Below, piece after piece: positions 34,476-46,277 of a stretch of 64,000 nucleotides of DNA. Made by a program: the position numbers and the translations under genes. Numbering within the stretch: position 1 is the first letter of the stretch; each line of letters opens with the position of its first letter. This DNA is from Torreya grandis (Eukaryota; Streptophyta; Pinopsida; Cupressales; Taxaceae): contig JARHVA010000001.1 of NCBI GenBank assembly GCA_037957365.1, forward strand, positions 12,915,001 to 12,979,000, written 5' to 3'. A model generated the notes under the pieces. That model saw nothing but the letters and a program-made list of their open reading frames with translations, was not told the origin of the DNA and did no database searches.

Positions 34476-35863
34476 TTGGCCTGGCTGAAGTGCTAGCCCC
34501 ATTACCTATCAAATAATTGTGCACCATGGAATCATTAATGATTAATGAAATGTAGAATGGTGGGGGCTTGGCCAATTACTTGGCCTTTTTCCCAAAGGAC
34601 CCTTGGCTGCATTAGTGAAAATCTTAGTTTCCTTGCTTAGTTGTTTACTTGTAGTTGTTGTAACACTTATCTTGGACAAACCTTCCTAAAAGATGTCCAC
34701 TTGACTAGGCATGGAAATCATGTCCCACATTGGTGCGCTCATGTTGGATTTCTTCATTTATTCAACAATGTTGATTTGTGTACCACCAACCTTTGCCTAG
34801 GTTTTGGGAGCTACTACTATTGGCTTGGTCAATGAAGGAGTGGTGACAAGAGGCTCCTTTAATGCTTCCTAGTTGTCACCCATATTCTTTCTTCTGAATC
34901 TTGTATTTACTGAGACTAGGATGTGAGTCAGATTGGGGATGGCCTACTGATTGGATGCATAACACTCTTCTTACTCACTGATGACCATTGTGGCTTCTAG
35001 TTGGTTTGACACCTGATCTAGTCCTTGTTCTTGTGGAGGCTACTCTGGCTTTGTCATCATGGGGATCTCCATGCTTTGAGCCATAAGAGCTTGATTGTAC
35101 CCATAAGCTATAGCCTGCTACTATTGGTCATTGAAAGCCTAGTTAGGACCATTAGTTGGGATAATAGATTTCTGAAAAGACTGATTCCAAGGCATTTTAC
35201 CTTCAGCCTCTTGAGCCATATTATTTTGAACAAGAATCAATGAATTGGAAGGGCCTACAACATTTGGATTATAATTCTGCTATCTAGAATAGTTAGGCTA
35301 CCCTTATCCTTGGATTCTTCCTTTTTAGGGTGGCCTATTTGCTTGATAATACTACTGCTAAGGCTGATATGAAGCTTGATACGACTTACTATAAGCTTGC
35401 TACCTCTTGACATTAACCTCATCATTCTCCAAGGATTGGAAGATGCTCTTTAGTTCCAAGTAGTTCTTTTACTCTTGGGAGTCATTGGATCCACTAGTGG
35501 AGGTCTTCTCTTGCTTTGGTGAAGGTATAACAATAATAGTTGGAGCTAGAAGTATAACATCAAGTGTAGGAACAACTTTAGCAGGTGGTTTGATTTCAAG
35601 GAAAAGGGGCATTGGGGGTCTACTCCAGCCTGAACTAGGTAATTTTTTGCTTTAATAGCCACCTCATAAGCATTTGGCAATATGTCCCCTTCCATAGATT
35701 AGATTATTACAATGATATCACTATTTAGATCCTTTAAATAGTATAAGAATGCAAAGTTTGGGGATGGTCTAATAGTAGTTGGAATTATGTCCCAAGCCTT
35801 TTGGAATCTCATGTTGAAGTCTTGCATGAATTAATGGGGGGCTCTTTAACCAAGAAAAATCAA
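34476..35863 (-). pseudogene. gag: Tat-like gag, C-terminal two thirds, broken
   Basis: Right to left it begins at QDFNMRFQKAWDII (about 35,815-35,830), matching MQDFNTRFQKIWDRI in the plus-strand element at 44,357. It passes a Ser-rich segment near 35,480 and then a Gln/Tyr-rich stretch (35,290-35,400) in which many CAG codons are now TAG. The gag start is missing: at 35,864 the sequence jumps into the middle of an LTR. Non-functional. Confidence 0.75.
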
Positions 35864-38068
35864 TCTGTAACACTCCAAGGAGGGATCGACATTTGGACAC
35901 TTCACATAACTTGCATAAAACCAAAAAAAATCAGCGCAAGATGCTTGAAAAAGTTATAGATGACGAACAACAACATACATTCTATAAATAAAATCCAAAT
36001 ATGTACACTTGACTTTAGCCAAAATAAAAAATCTTTCCTTATATTGCTTCAAAAGAGTTTTTTACAAAGTGATTTTGGTAGAGCCACTTTATCACCAGTC
36101 AAGAGATAGTTTCTTGGCTCCAAGGCCCCTATTTATAATAGAAGAGTCTGAGAGAAGAAGGGGACTCATGAGAAACAAAGAGGGAAGTCATTAATTTTGT
36201 AAAACCACCACTGTCATCCTCCTTTGACCATGAAAATTAGTCATCTAAGGTCATCCCAATACCCTTGAACCCATCCTACATTCAAGTTGCCCTTGGGTGG
36301 ATTTTGAGTGAACCATGTCACGAGTGGATGAATGTCTTTACTTGGCATGATCGAGTTGATCTCTACATTAAAATCATCTTGAACACCTTCCCCTTCATGT
36401 GTCTTTTTTGAAGAAGGATGAAGTCTCCATACCCTTTTTAATTATGTTGAACCATGCTACTTTTAATCACATGTCCATTTGTCAAGAGTGAGATCCATGT
36501 CAAAGGATAAAAACCTTCATTAATCTTTACCTACTAGCTCTCACTAGTTGCTTAGACTCTCCTTTACTCTGACTGGTCGTTGAAAGTTGTTTTAGATCTT
36601 TGACTTGCACTGTAGATCTTCTTGACATGGATGTTTATGAGTCATTGATCTCCCTACTAGCTAGATTAACTTATGCCACGTGGTAGCCTCTTATTCATCT
36701 AATCATGACTCTCATACACCATCGATCCTTAGAACTATGCCGTTGGACCAAGATTATTAAGTTAAGTAGCCTTGGAAACTCAATTTACTCTTTGTAGTGT
36801 AATTTGCATTTTCTAAGCTAATTAAATTATAAAATTATAAGCTATGTCCTTCAAGAATCTTGATTTACTATCTATAGAGTAATTCAGATTCTTTGAGCCC
36901 CTCAACTTTGGACTCTCCCAACTGCTCCACTTATAAAGGCTTTTTAAGTAAAGTACTTGGAGAATCCTGAATCACACTATGAAGAGTAATTGGGGTTCTC
37001 CAAGCTTACTTACTTCAGAGCCTTCATGTTGGATTACTTCAAACTTTTGGAGCTCAATGTCTTTGGGCTCTTTAGGCTCTTCAACTTCATTATTTCCAAA
37101 CTCTCTAACTGCAAGTTCTTGGAGCTTGGATACTTCCTAATGGCTAGTCCATTACCCTAAAATTGATGTCTATGGAAATGTCCCAAGATTTTTAAAACTC
37201 AAATGGCTAGTTTTTGGGGCTATATTTTGATGTTTTTGGACCCATCAATTCCTTCGAGCAACTTGATTTGGTGTAATTTCTTTGGGCAGTGTGCTTAGGA
37301 CCTTTTCCTCAGATAATTCTCTTGAAGAAATTCCTTTGGACTTCTTGTTTTCATTCCTTCCCTTCAGGATTATTTTTTGTGGCTAAAACCTTTGCTTATT
37401 TCCTTCAGACAAAAATTCTGAAGGAATTATTCCTTGGAACCTTTCCAAATTACCCCTTGGGATTTTTGACGAGGACTTTCCTAAAGGGAAAGAGACCCTT
37501 TGGGCTTTCTGCAAATGGTCCTTCTAAAAGGAACATACCCTTCAAAATTCTTATTTTGGTCTTTTTGCTCCAAAATTGCCCTTCACAAGAATTTGAATTG
37601 CCCTTAATTTTTTTTGAAGTGGACTAATTTTCTGAGAAAAGTTCCCTTTGGCTTGCTTTAGTTTTCTCATGACTTGTAACCTACTAGCCAAATTAATCAA
37701 AGTACTCGAAGTCTTCCACCTTGTACTTTTGTAAATGCTGATGAAGTTCGTAGATTTTTTGGAGTCCATAGATTTTTTGATGAAATCCATAGCACAATGT
37801 AGGCCTAATGCTACTACATTTATGACCCCTAACTACTTGGTTTCACCATGAAACCTTCTTAAAAACCTCTTCTTTACTCTGTAGACATATCCCTTAGAAT
37901 TTAACTAAATACACTTTAAGCAAAATTAAATTGTTTTAAAAGCTTTATGAGCACTATAAGATATCTTTGATCCACTCATTCCATTTAGAACATTTGTTCA
38001 TCTACTCATCCATTAGCAATTTGATGCATCTAGGCACAACTTGGTATGTAGGCCAAATTTGGCCAACA
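35864..38068 (-). repeat. Middle LTR of the Tat-like complex, truncated
   Basis: Collinear with 18,090-20,290 and 39,585-41,791 but lacking about 430 bp at its left end, i.e. the last part of the LTR in element orientation. It begins at TCTGTAACACTCC, joined to gag at 35,864, and ends GGCCAACA at 38,068. Confidence 0.82.
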
Positions 38069-38411
38069 TTTATTATGATTCACAGGGAAGCATGCCTGCT
38101 ATGCTTGAGAACCCAACTCATTTGCTTCATCTAACCCATTGGGAATGGATTCACTACTTTCTTTGGGCCCTTATAACTCTATTTGGAAATTCACTTTGAC
38201 GCAAGAAGAACAACTAGAATAAAGCAAACTGTGCCCAAGGCACTTAGGGAAGGGAAACACACAACTGAAAGTGATGTGCAAAAGGAACTTAGAGGAAAAT
38301 AATAAGAACTAAATGAAACATACATAATTTATACAATGGCTATGAATTTTATTAATAACAGGGCTTTAGATGAATCCCATTGATTGGAATGGGTAATACC
38401 TCTTCGTCTAG
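38069..38411 (-). other. 3' untranslated part of the deleted right-hand unit
   Basis: Collinear with 20,291-20,640; no coding signal. Confidence 0.55.
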
Positions 38412-38984
38412 TCAGGCGAGTTGGAAAGCACTATGTTGCTTGCATCCATGGATCAAATAAGGGCCACTCCACAAGCTATCAAACTTGGTATGGTTGCCTA
38501 ACTTGGCCTTATTTGAATCCCATTTGAGGACTAGATCCCCCTCTTTTAAGTCCTTTGCTATGGCTTTCTTGACTTGAGCTTGATGTGACTCTAGTGTCTT
38601 CATTGCAAGGTCTATTATTTCCTCAAGTTTCATGAGTTCTACCAATCTCATATTTATGGGCTCATCTTCCAATAGCTCTAGATAATTAGCTAGTTCTAAT
38701 GTAGGTAGCTCAAGGGAAATGGGCAATTTGGCCTCCCTTCCATATACTAAAATATATGGAGAATTGTCAATGGCAACTTTAGGAGTCACCCTATCAGCCC
38801 ACAAGGCTATCTTTAATTTAGTGTGCCATGTCCTCTGGTTCTCTTCCATAGTTCTCTTGATGATTCTTAGCATATTATTATTTGTAGACTTAGCTAGTCC
38901 ATTTCCTTGAAGATAATAATTGGAAGAGGTGTTGAGGTAGATGCCCATCTTGAGGGCCCATTCACTTGTAGTTACCTCTAGCAT
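38412..38984 (-). pseudogene. pol: Integrase C-terminal fragment, 190 codons open
   Basis: The longest open stretch of the Tat-like integrase here. It includes SEWALKMGIYLNTSSNYYLQ and GNGLAKSTNNNML (the catalytic Glu position of SxNYxPQGNGLAES reads Lys), LVYGREAKLPISLELP, and the C-terminal GDLVLKWDSNKAK..FDSLWSGPYLI module. Relative to 20,658-20,915 it lacks a few codons (KKAIAKDLKEG). Just upstream in the reading direction it is joined to the element leader at about 38,965, so gag, protease, RT and most of integrase are deleted. Confidence 0.85.
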
Positions 38985-39158
38985 AAAAAATGGCTACTAT
39001 TCAGCCATTAGATAGTTGGGTGTTCTTTGGAGTCACCAGATATTGAAATATGGAAGATACCACTACTACAAATTGATCAAAATAGCATCAAACTTGACCA
39101 ATCTTCCTTAGAAATGGAAATGAAAATGGTAGTGGGTCCCATCAGGCATGCTAGAAAC
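38985..39158 (-). other. Leader and primer-binding site of the right-hand unit
   Basis: Reverse complement of the leader at 43,642-43,800 (shared GTGACTC..AAGAACAC and GATCAATTT words). At the LTR edge the element strand reads CTAGCATGCCTGATGGGACC, similar to the primer-binding site of the gag-only elements. Confidence 0.7.
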
Positions 39159-41791
39159 TATTTTAGGCTAGAATTCACCCTTATGGGAGAGTTTTTTATG
39201 CTCTCCCACTCCCAGCTACAAGCAATGGAATAACCTTAGGCTGTGGGTATCCTATAGTGAGGTTAAACCTTTAGGATTTTTATTGAGGCTAGTTCCTCAG
39301 ATACTTCACTTTATTTTTTATTTCCCACACTAAAATCTACTATTGGCTAAGAAAAGGGATATGAGGGTAATATAAAGAGGAAATCTAAGCTAAGGGAGAT
39401 GATGCACTAAAAAATAAATGATCCACTTTCATCTAGGAATCTAGTCAACTACTGATGAACCCAACCAGGATGAAAACTATTTTGATTCTACCTCCAGGCC
39501 ATGGGCATGAAAATTTATGTGAAGATCAAAAGGGAGTCCTACGTTTTGAAGGATAGAAAGGGATAGGTTTGTATGAGACACTATGAGTCTGTAACACTCC
39601 AAGGAATCAACATCTGGACACTTCACACAACCTACATAAAACCAAGGAAAATTAAAGCAAGATGCTTGGAAAAGTTATAGATGATGAACAACATCTTACA
39701 TTTTATAAATAAAATCTAAATATACACACTTGACTTTAACCAGAATTAGAAAGATTTCCTTATATTGTTTCAAAAGAGTTTTTTACAAAGTGATTTTGGT
39801 AGAGTCACTTTATTTCTAGTTGAGAGATAGTTTTATGGCTCCAAGGACCCTATTTATAACATAAGAGGCTGAGAGAAGAAAGGGACTCATGAGAAATTCA
39901 GAGGGAAGTGATTAATTTTTTGCAACCACCACTGTCATCCTCCTTTAACCATGAAAATGAGTCATCTAAGGTCATCCCAATTCCCTTGAGCCCATCCTGC
40001 ATTCAAGTCACCCCTGGGTGGATTTTGAGGGAACATGTCACGAGTAGCTGAATGTCTTCACTTGGCATGATCAAGTTGATCTCTGCATTAAACTCATCAT
40101 GGCCACTTTCCCCTTTGCATGTCTTGTTTGAAGAAGGATTAATTCTCCCTGCCCTTTTTACTTAGTTCAAACCATGCTAATTTTAATCATGTGGCCATTT
40201 TTCAAGAGTGAGAGCCATATTGAAGGACAAAAACCTTCATTAATCTATGCCTACTAGCCCCCTTTAGTTACTTGGACTTTCATTTACTATGATTGGTCAT
40301 TGGTACTTATCTTAGATCCTTGACACGTACTGTATATCTTCCTGACATGGATGCCTATGAATCATTAATTTACCTATCAGTTGGATTCACCTATGCCACA
40401 TGGTAGCCTCTCATTCATCTGATCATGACTCTCATGCACCATCAATCCTTAGAACCATGTCGTTGGACCAATCTTATTAAGTTGAGTAGCCTTAGAAACC
40501 CAATTTACTCTTTGTAGTGTAATTCAAGTTTTCGAAGATACTTAACTTATAAATTTATAAGCTAAGTCCTTGAAGAATCTTGATTTACTCTCTGTATAGT
40601 AATTTGGGTTCTTTGAGCCCCTTAACTTTGGACTCTCCCAACTGATCCACTTATAAAGTATTTTTAAGTAAAGTACTTAGAGAATCCCGAATCACACTAT
40701 GAAGATTAATTGGGGTTATCCAAGCTTACTTACTTTAGATCCTTCACATTGGATTACTTTAAACTTTTAGAGCACAAAGTATTTGGGCTCTTCAAGCTCT
40801 TCAACTTTGTTATTTCCAAGCTCTGTAACTTTGGGTTCTTGGAGCTTGGCTACTTCCCAATGCCTAGTCCATCACCCTAAAATTGACGTCCATGGAAATG
40901 TCCCAAGATTTTATAAACTCAAATGGCTATTTGCTAGGGATAAATTTTGGCATTTTTGGGCCCATCAATTCCTTCGAGCAACTTGCTTTGGCAAAATTTC
41001 TTTGGGCAGTTTATTTAGGACCTTTTCCTTGAACAATTTTCTCGAAGGAATTCCTTTAGACTTCTTGTTTTCGTTCCTTCCCTTCAATATTATTTTCCAT
41101 GGATATCTCCTTTGCTTATTTCCTTTAGATAAAAAGTCCAAAGGAATTGTTCCTTGGAACCTTTCCAAATTGCCCCTTAGGCTTTTTAACAAGGATTTTA
41201 TCGAAGGGAAAGAGACCCTTTAGGCTTTCTAAAATGGGTCCTTCTGAAAGTAACATACCCTTTATAATTCTTGTTTTGGTCTTTTTGCTCTAAAAGTGCC
41301 GTTTGGAAGAATTGGAATTACCATTCATGAATTTTTAAGTGGACAACTTTGCTAAAAAAAGTTCCCTTCAACTTACTTCAGTTTTCTCATGACTCGTAAC
41401 CTACTAGCCAAATTAAGCAAAGTACCCAAAGTCTTCCACCTTATACTTTTGTAAATGTTGATGGAGTTCATATCTTTTCTGATGGAATCCATATATTATT
41501 TGATGGAGTCTATCATACTATGTAGGCCTAATGCTACTGCATTTATGACCCCTAACTACTTGGTTTCACCATGAAACTTGCTCAAAAACCTCTTCTTTGC
41601 TCTGTAGACCTATCCCTTAGAATTTGAAAAAATAAACTTTAAACAAACTTAAAGTGTTTCAAAAGCTTTATGATTACTATAAGATCTCTCTGGTCCACTC
41701 ATTCCATCTAGAACATTTATTCATCCACTCATCCATTAGCAATTTGATCCATCTAGGCATAGCTTAGTATGTGGGCCAAATTTGGCCGACA
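39159..41791 (-). repeat. 5' LTR (right end) of the Tat-like complex
   Basis: 2,633 bp, collinear with the left LTR. Outer terminus GGCCGACA, followed by the target duplication GTTTC. Confidence 0.82.
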
Positions 41792-41920
41792 GTTTCATTA
41801 TCTCAAACTGAAGATTGATGAAAAAATTGAAATATTTCTCCATCATGTTACAGTACTATAGGCCTCGCTACAAGCATTGGGTGAGAAAGTGTCAAATGAG
41901 TCCCTTGTACTCATAGGCCT
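41792..41920 (+). pseudogene. gag: Copia gag, middle fragment between two insertions
   Basis: TTTCATTATCTCAAACTGAA continues the gag reading interrupted at 17,664. It matches 17,435-17,555 of the duplicated unit, with LVLIG-type reading to 41,920, where the plus-strand Gypsy LTR begins. Confidence 0.8.
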
Positions 41921-43641
41921 TGTTGGCCAATTTTTGGCCCACATACCAAAATTTCGACTAGTTTAAATAGATGGACATGATCAAGAAGAAGTGGAAGACC
42001 AAAAGAAGTAGAAGTGCAATGGTTCATTTCTTTCAGGACTCTTTTTCACTAAGTATTTTCTTTTGGTGTTTTGTTTGGGCTAAGTGTTGGAATTTCTTTG
42101 AACATTTTATTTGAAATAATTCTTCTGAAATGCATTTTCAACTCTTCTGAAGGGCATTTTCAATTCTTCCTAAAGGCATTTTTAAGAATTTTGAAGGGTC
42201 ATTTCCATGCTGAAGTGTTACATTATGCATCATTTTGAAGGGTATCTACAAATAAAATGGACCTTTACAAAAGTCTCGAAGACCTTTTCTTTCAGGAAAG
42301 TGATCAAAACAAAATCATTCGAAGGGGCATTTTCAAGAGTTCTAAAGGGTACTTTCCCTTTAGAAAGGACACTTAACAAAACCCAAAGAAATTTGTTTGA
42401 AGAAAATGGTTAAAATAAGTTGTCCAAAGGAATTGATGATGGGCCCACAAATGTCAAAATTTGAACCCCTACAAGTAACCATTGGCATTTGAAAAGATCA
42501 AAAGAAGCTACACAATCTATAGACTTTTATCGGCATAAATGGATACAAAAAAATCAATGTCCTTATATTGGTTTTCCATATATGTAAAATATTTTCCCTA
42601 AGTTTCAAAGCAAGAGCTGGTGTATGAAATTAATGGAGAGGCTCTCATCCTTCGACATGGCCATCATCTTTGACAAACAACTGGTCAACTCAGATGCAAC
42701 ATGGCTTAGTCCAAATTCAAAGTTAAGGGGATTTTGTCCTTATATGTGCATGACAAGTGAAGGATGGTGTGGAAGTGAAAGATGGAGATCAGGTGATTAG
42801 AAAAGGTAGCTCAAGCATTAAAGATGTTCCTAGACTTTTGCTTTTTTAGTGGATCATGACATCATCATCCTCAACAAGTTCTTGTCTTATAGTGTGTTTC
42901 TCAACCAATGAGAGGGATTGAAGACTATTGGAGCTAATGGTGGTTAATTTTTTGAAGAAAGATTAGTTCTAATTAACCCAAATGCGGGTGAGAATTCATG
43001 GAGTGTGGTTAGATCTCATTTATTGAATTCTGTTTGCTTGTCTCTTATTTTTTCTCTTCCTCTTTTTTCCTATATCTCCATTTTCTCCCCCATAAAAAAG
43101 ATATCCTCATTTTGACAAGGAGTAACCCTATCAAAATTTATAAGAAAGACATTTTGAAGCAATAAAGATGAATTTTACCGATCTCTTGCCTATTTTTAGG
43201 TGTTTTAAAGTTAGTTTCAGGTCTGTACTTGAGATCTTTCCACCATTAATGGATGTTTGGTGTGAATTTTTAAATTCCTGTTTTCTTCATGTATTGTTTG
43301 GTGAGCCTAGTTTATGAAACACTTATGTAAATTAACTAGCTTGTGAGGTTGTGTGAGCAAGAATTATCTTATGCTGAATTAGTGTCTATTTCATGCTTAT
43401 GTGAGTGTTAATCAATTTGGTGTATCACCCATCTAGCTCTCGTAGTTACCCTATACCCCCTCTCTATCTCTTTTTCAAACAAAAACATTAGTTTAGGTGA
43501 TCTACCAAGAGGAAGTTGGCCTTCTCTGGAGGTTCAACCAAACTACAGGATACCCATAGCCTGAGGTTGATCCAATATTGTAGTTGGGAGTGAGAGAGCC
43601 TAAAAAACTCTCCCAAAAGGGTGAAATTATAGACTAAAATA
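41921..43641 (+). repeat. 5' LTR of the deleted plus-strand element
   Basis: 1,721 bp, collinear with 46,278-48,100. It contains four 22-bp tandem units (GAAGGGCATTTTCAATTCTTCY type) at 42,127-42,213. Confidence 0.82.
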
Positions 43642-43805
43642 TTTTTTAACAGACTCTATGGGACCACTTTTGAGGAATATTGGTCAAGTTTGATGCTGGT
43701 TTGATCAATTTACAGTGGCTATAACTTTCATCTTTCAGTATCTAGTGACTCTGAAGAACACTTAGTAATTTGGTGGTAGAACAATAACTATCTTTCATAC
43801 CAAAG
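43642..43805 (+). other. Leader of the deleted plus-strand element
   Basis: Begins TTTTTTAACAGACTCTATGG where the related complex has its primer-binding site, so that site appears decayed here. It runs to the gag start region. Confidence 0.55.
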
Positions 43806-44740
43806 GTGACTACAAGATCAGCTTCTAGAGGTATTCCTATTGATCTTGTTGAACTCCCCTTAAATTCAGCCAAAAGGTTAAGGTTCATCTATACTCACCC
43901 ATATGTAGGAAACCAATTTCTTAAACTAGTCATAAGGTATACCTATGCAAGAAGACCTTTGTTAGCCCCTTTTGTCACCATGATTCCCCAAAGAGATTTT
44001 GTAGGCTTCAGTGGCCAAAGTCCTTTGAATCTACCACAATACGATCTTATGCTAGTAGCATCTCTCAAAAACATCCCATATTTTATAGGAGACCAAGCCA
44101 CAACCCCTACTAAACACATCAATGACATAGCTAATTTTTGCAATATCCATAATGTTGTTATAGAAAATATAGCTATTATACTGTTAGCTATATCCCTTAA
44201 GGGAAAATTTTTAGATTGGTATAGAGGCTTAGCTCCTAATTATATTTAATCATGGAATCAATTAAGAGAGGCTTTGTGTCAAAGATTTACATACAAGAGT
44301 GACCTTATGTCACTAGTAGAATAACTTACCACAATCAAGAGAGCCCCCATGAAGTTATGCAAGACTTCAATACAAGATTTCAAAAAATTTGGGATAGAAT
44401 TCTAGGCTCTATGAGATCATCCCCTAACTTTACGTTCCTATACTACTTGATGGCTCTAAATAGTGATATAGTTGTAATGATCCAATCCATGGGAGGAGAC
44501 ATATTTCTAGATGCTTATGAGGTGGCTATTAAAGAAAAAAATTACGTAGTTTAGGTGGGAAATGTTACTCCTAAACCCCCAATGCCTCTTTTCCTTGAAA
44601 TCAGACCCCCCACAGTTATTTCCCCACTTGATGTTATTCTTCCAACTCCAAAAATTGTTGTTATGCCTTCACCTAAGTAGGAAAAGACCTCCACTAGTGA
44701 ATCAAGTGATTCCCAAGAACATAAAAACTACCTAGAACTT
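43806..44740 (+). pseudogene. gag: Tat-like gag, nearly open
   Basis: Frame open 43,806-44,249, then stops, then 44,357-44,554. It begins TTRSASRGIP with GTG where ATG would be expected. It contains PPQ-like capsid features: GIQRDFVGFSGQ-type text near 43,990, THPTKHINDIANFCNIHNV near 44,110, LDWYRGLAP near 44,215, then QDFNTRFQKIWDRI. A Ser/Glu-rich tail (TSTSESSDSQE) near 44,690 leads to the deletion joint. Gag packages the element RNA. The missing ATG and stops suggest it is dead. Confidence 0.72.
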
Positions 44741-45990
44741 AAAAGATATCTCCATGATATGGCACATTTTTTGCTAACAGGAGAATGCCCTCAGGGTCTA
44801 GATAGGGCAAAAAGTAGGTATTTTAGATTTCAATCCATACCTTATGCATTGGTTGATGAGGTTTTATTTATAAGAGACCTAAATGGAGTGATCCTAAGAT
44901 GCATAGATGATGACCAAGTGACAAGGCTCTTTCATCAGTTCCATAATGGGCTTGTAGGAGGCCATTTTTCTCCAAGGACCACAATAACAAAGATAATGAG
45001 GGCTGGTTATTACTGGCCAAACCTCTTCAAAGATTTGTATGCATGGGTAAGGATGTGTCAAAAGTGTGCTTTCTTTGTGGGTAAGCAAAGATTGACAACC
45101 CTTCCTCTTAATTCAATTCAAGTAGAGTAACCCTTCATGCAATGGGGGATAGATTTCATATTAATGATCAACCCTCCATCAAGTACAAGACATAGATGGA
45201 TGCTTACTACAATTGACTACTTCATCAAGTGGGTGGAAGCCATTGCATTGAAAGAAGCTAGTGAAGGTGTAGTCCTAGACTTTTATGACAACATTATGAC
45301 CAGGTATGGTGTTCCATCCACTATCATTTTTGATACTGCATTAGCATTCCTTGGTCTAAAAATGAGTGAATGGGCTCTCAAGATGGGTATCTACCTTAGC
45401 ACCTCTTCCAACTATTATCCTTAAGGAAATCGATTGGCTGAGTCCACAAATAAAAATTTGCTAAGAATCATCAGGAGAACTATGGAAGAGAATTATATGA
45501 CTTGATACACTAAACTAAAGACAACCTTGTGGGTTGACAGGGTGAATCCTAAAGCTACCATTGAAAATTCTCCATATGTCTTAGTATATGTAAAGGAGGC
45601 CAAGTTGCCCATTTCTCTTGAGCTACCTGTATTAGAGCTAGCCCATCAAGTTGAAGTTGATGGAAGATGAGCCCATGAATGTGAGACTAGCAAAACTCAT
45701 GGAGCTTGAATAAATGAGGGAGCTTGCAATGAAAACACTAGAGTCACATAAGGCTCAAGTCAAGAAAGCCTTTGACAAGATAGCCATAGCAAGGGACTTC
45801 AAGGAAGGAGACCTAGTCCTCAAGTGGGATTCAAATAAGGCCAAGCCAGTCAGCCATACCAAATTTGATAGCTTGTGGAGTGGTCCTTATTTGATCTATG
45901 AATGCAAACAACATAATGCTTTTTAGCTGGCTTAACTAGATAGAGAGGTACTACTCATCCCAATCAATGCGATTCATCTAAAGCCTTGCT
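44741..45990 (+). pseudogene. pol: Tat-like integrase fused after gag
   Basis: Open 44,759-45,130 and 45,137-45,424, separated by one stop. Zinc-binding domain: FHQFHNGLVGGHF ... MCQKC (about 44,930-45,070), a good HHCC pattern. Core: GIDFILMINPPSS (first Asp near 45,150), GVPSTIIFDTALAF (second Asp near 45,335), SSNYYP..GNRLAEST (Glu near 45,440). C-terminal part 45,714-45,926 has KKAFDKIAIARDFKEGDLVL and FDSLWSGPYLI. A frameshift lies near 45,650. All three catalytic acids are present, but stops break the frame. Confidence 0.87.
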
Positions 45991-46277
45991 ATTAGAAGAG
46001 TTTGTATCCATTATATAGATTGTACATTTTGTATAGTTTTTCATAATTTCTCTTAAGTGCCTTGTGCACATCTTTTTAGTTATGTGTTTCCTTTCCCTAA
46101 GTGCCTTGGGCATAGTGGTTGTTTTATTATTGTTTTCCTTGTTGCTTCAAGAGGAGGTTTCTAGATAGGGTTAACCTCATAAGATAAAGTATTGAATCTA
46201 TGCCCAATAGATTGGATGAGGCAAATGAGTTGGTTTCTCAAGCATAACAGGCATGCTTCTCTCTGAGTCACCAGAAA
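45991..46277 (+). other. 3' UTR of the deleted plus-strand element
   Basis: Non-coding; ends CACCAGAAA before the LTR. The polypurine tract is not obvious; GAAGAGGAGG-like purines lie farther upstream at about 46,150. Confidence 0.5.

Larger units (their letters stand above)
17665..41791 (-). mobile_element. Tat-like Ty3/Gypsy complex: LTR-internal-LTR-internal-LTR
   Basis: A minus-strand complex flanked by an exact 5-bp duplication, GTTTC at 17,660-17,664 and 41,792-41,796. It has three LTR copies (17,665-20,290; 35,864-38,068; 39,159-41,791) separated by two internal regions. The left one is long (integrase, RNase H, RT, second RNase H, protease, gag; interrupted by the gag-only element at 22,695). 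The right one is deleted to little more than an integrase fragment and the leader. One shared duplication around two internal regions points to one original insertion, enlarged by LTR recombination, or to a template switch. RT, integrase and linker sequences resemble the Tat lineage. Confidence 0.8.
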
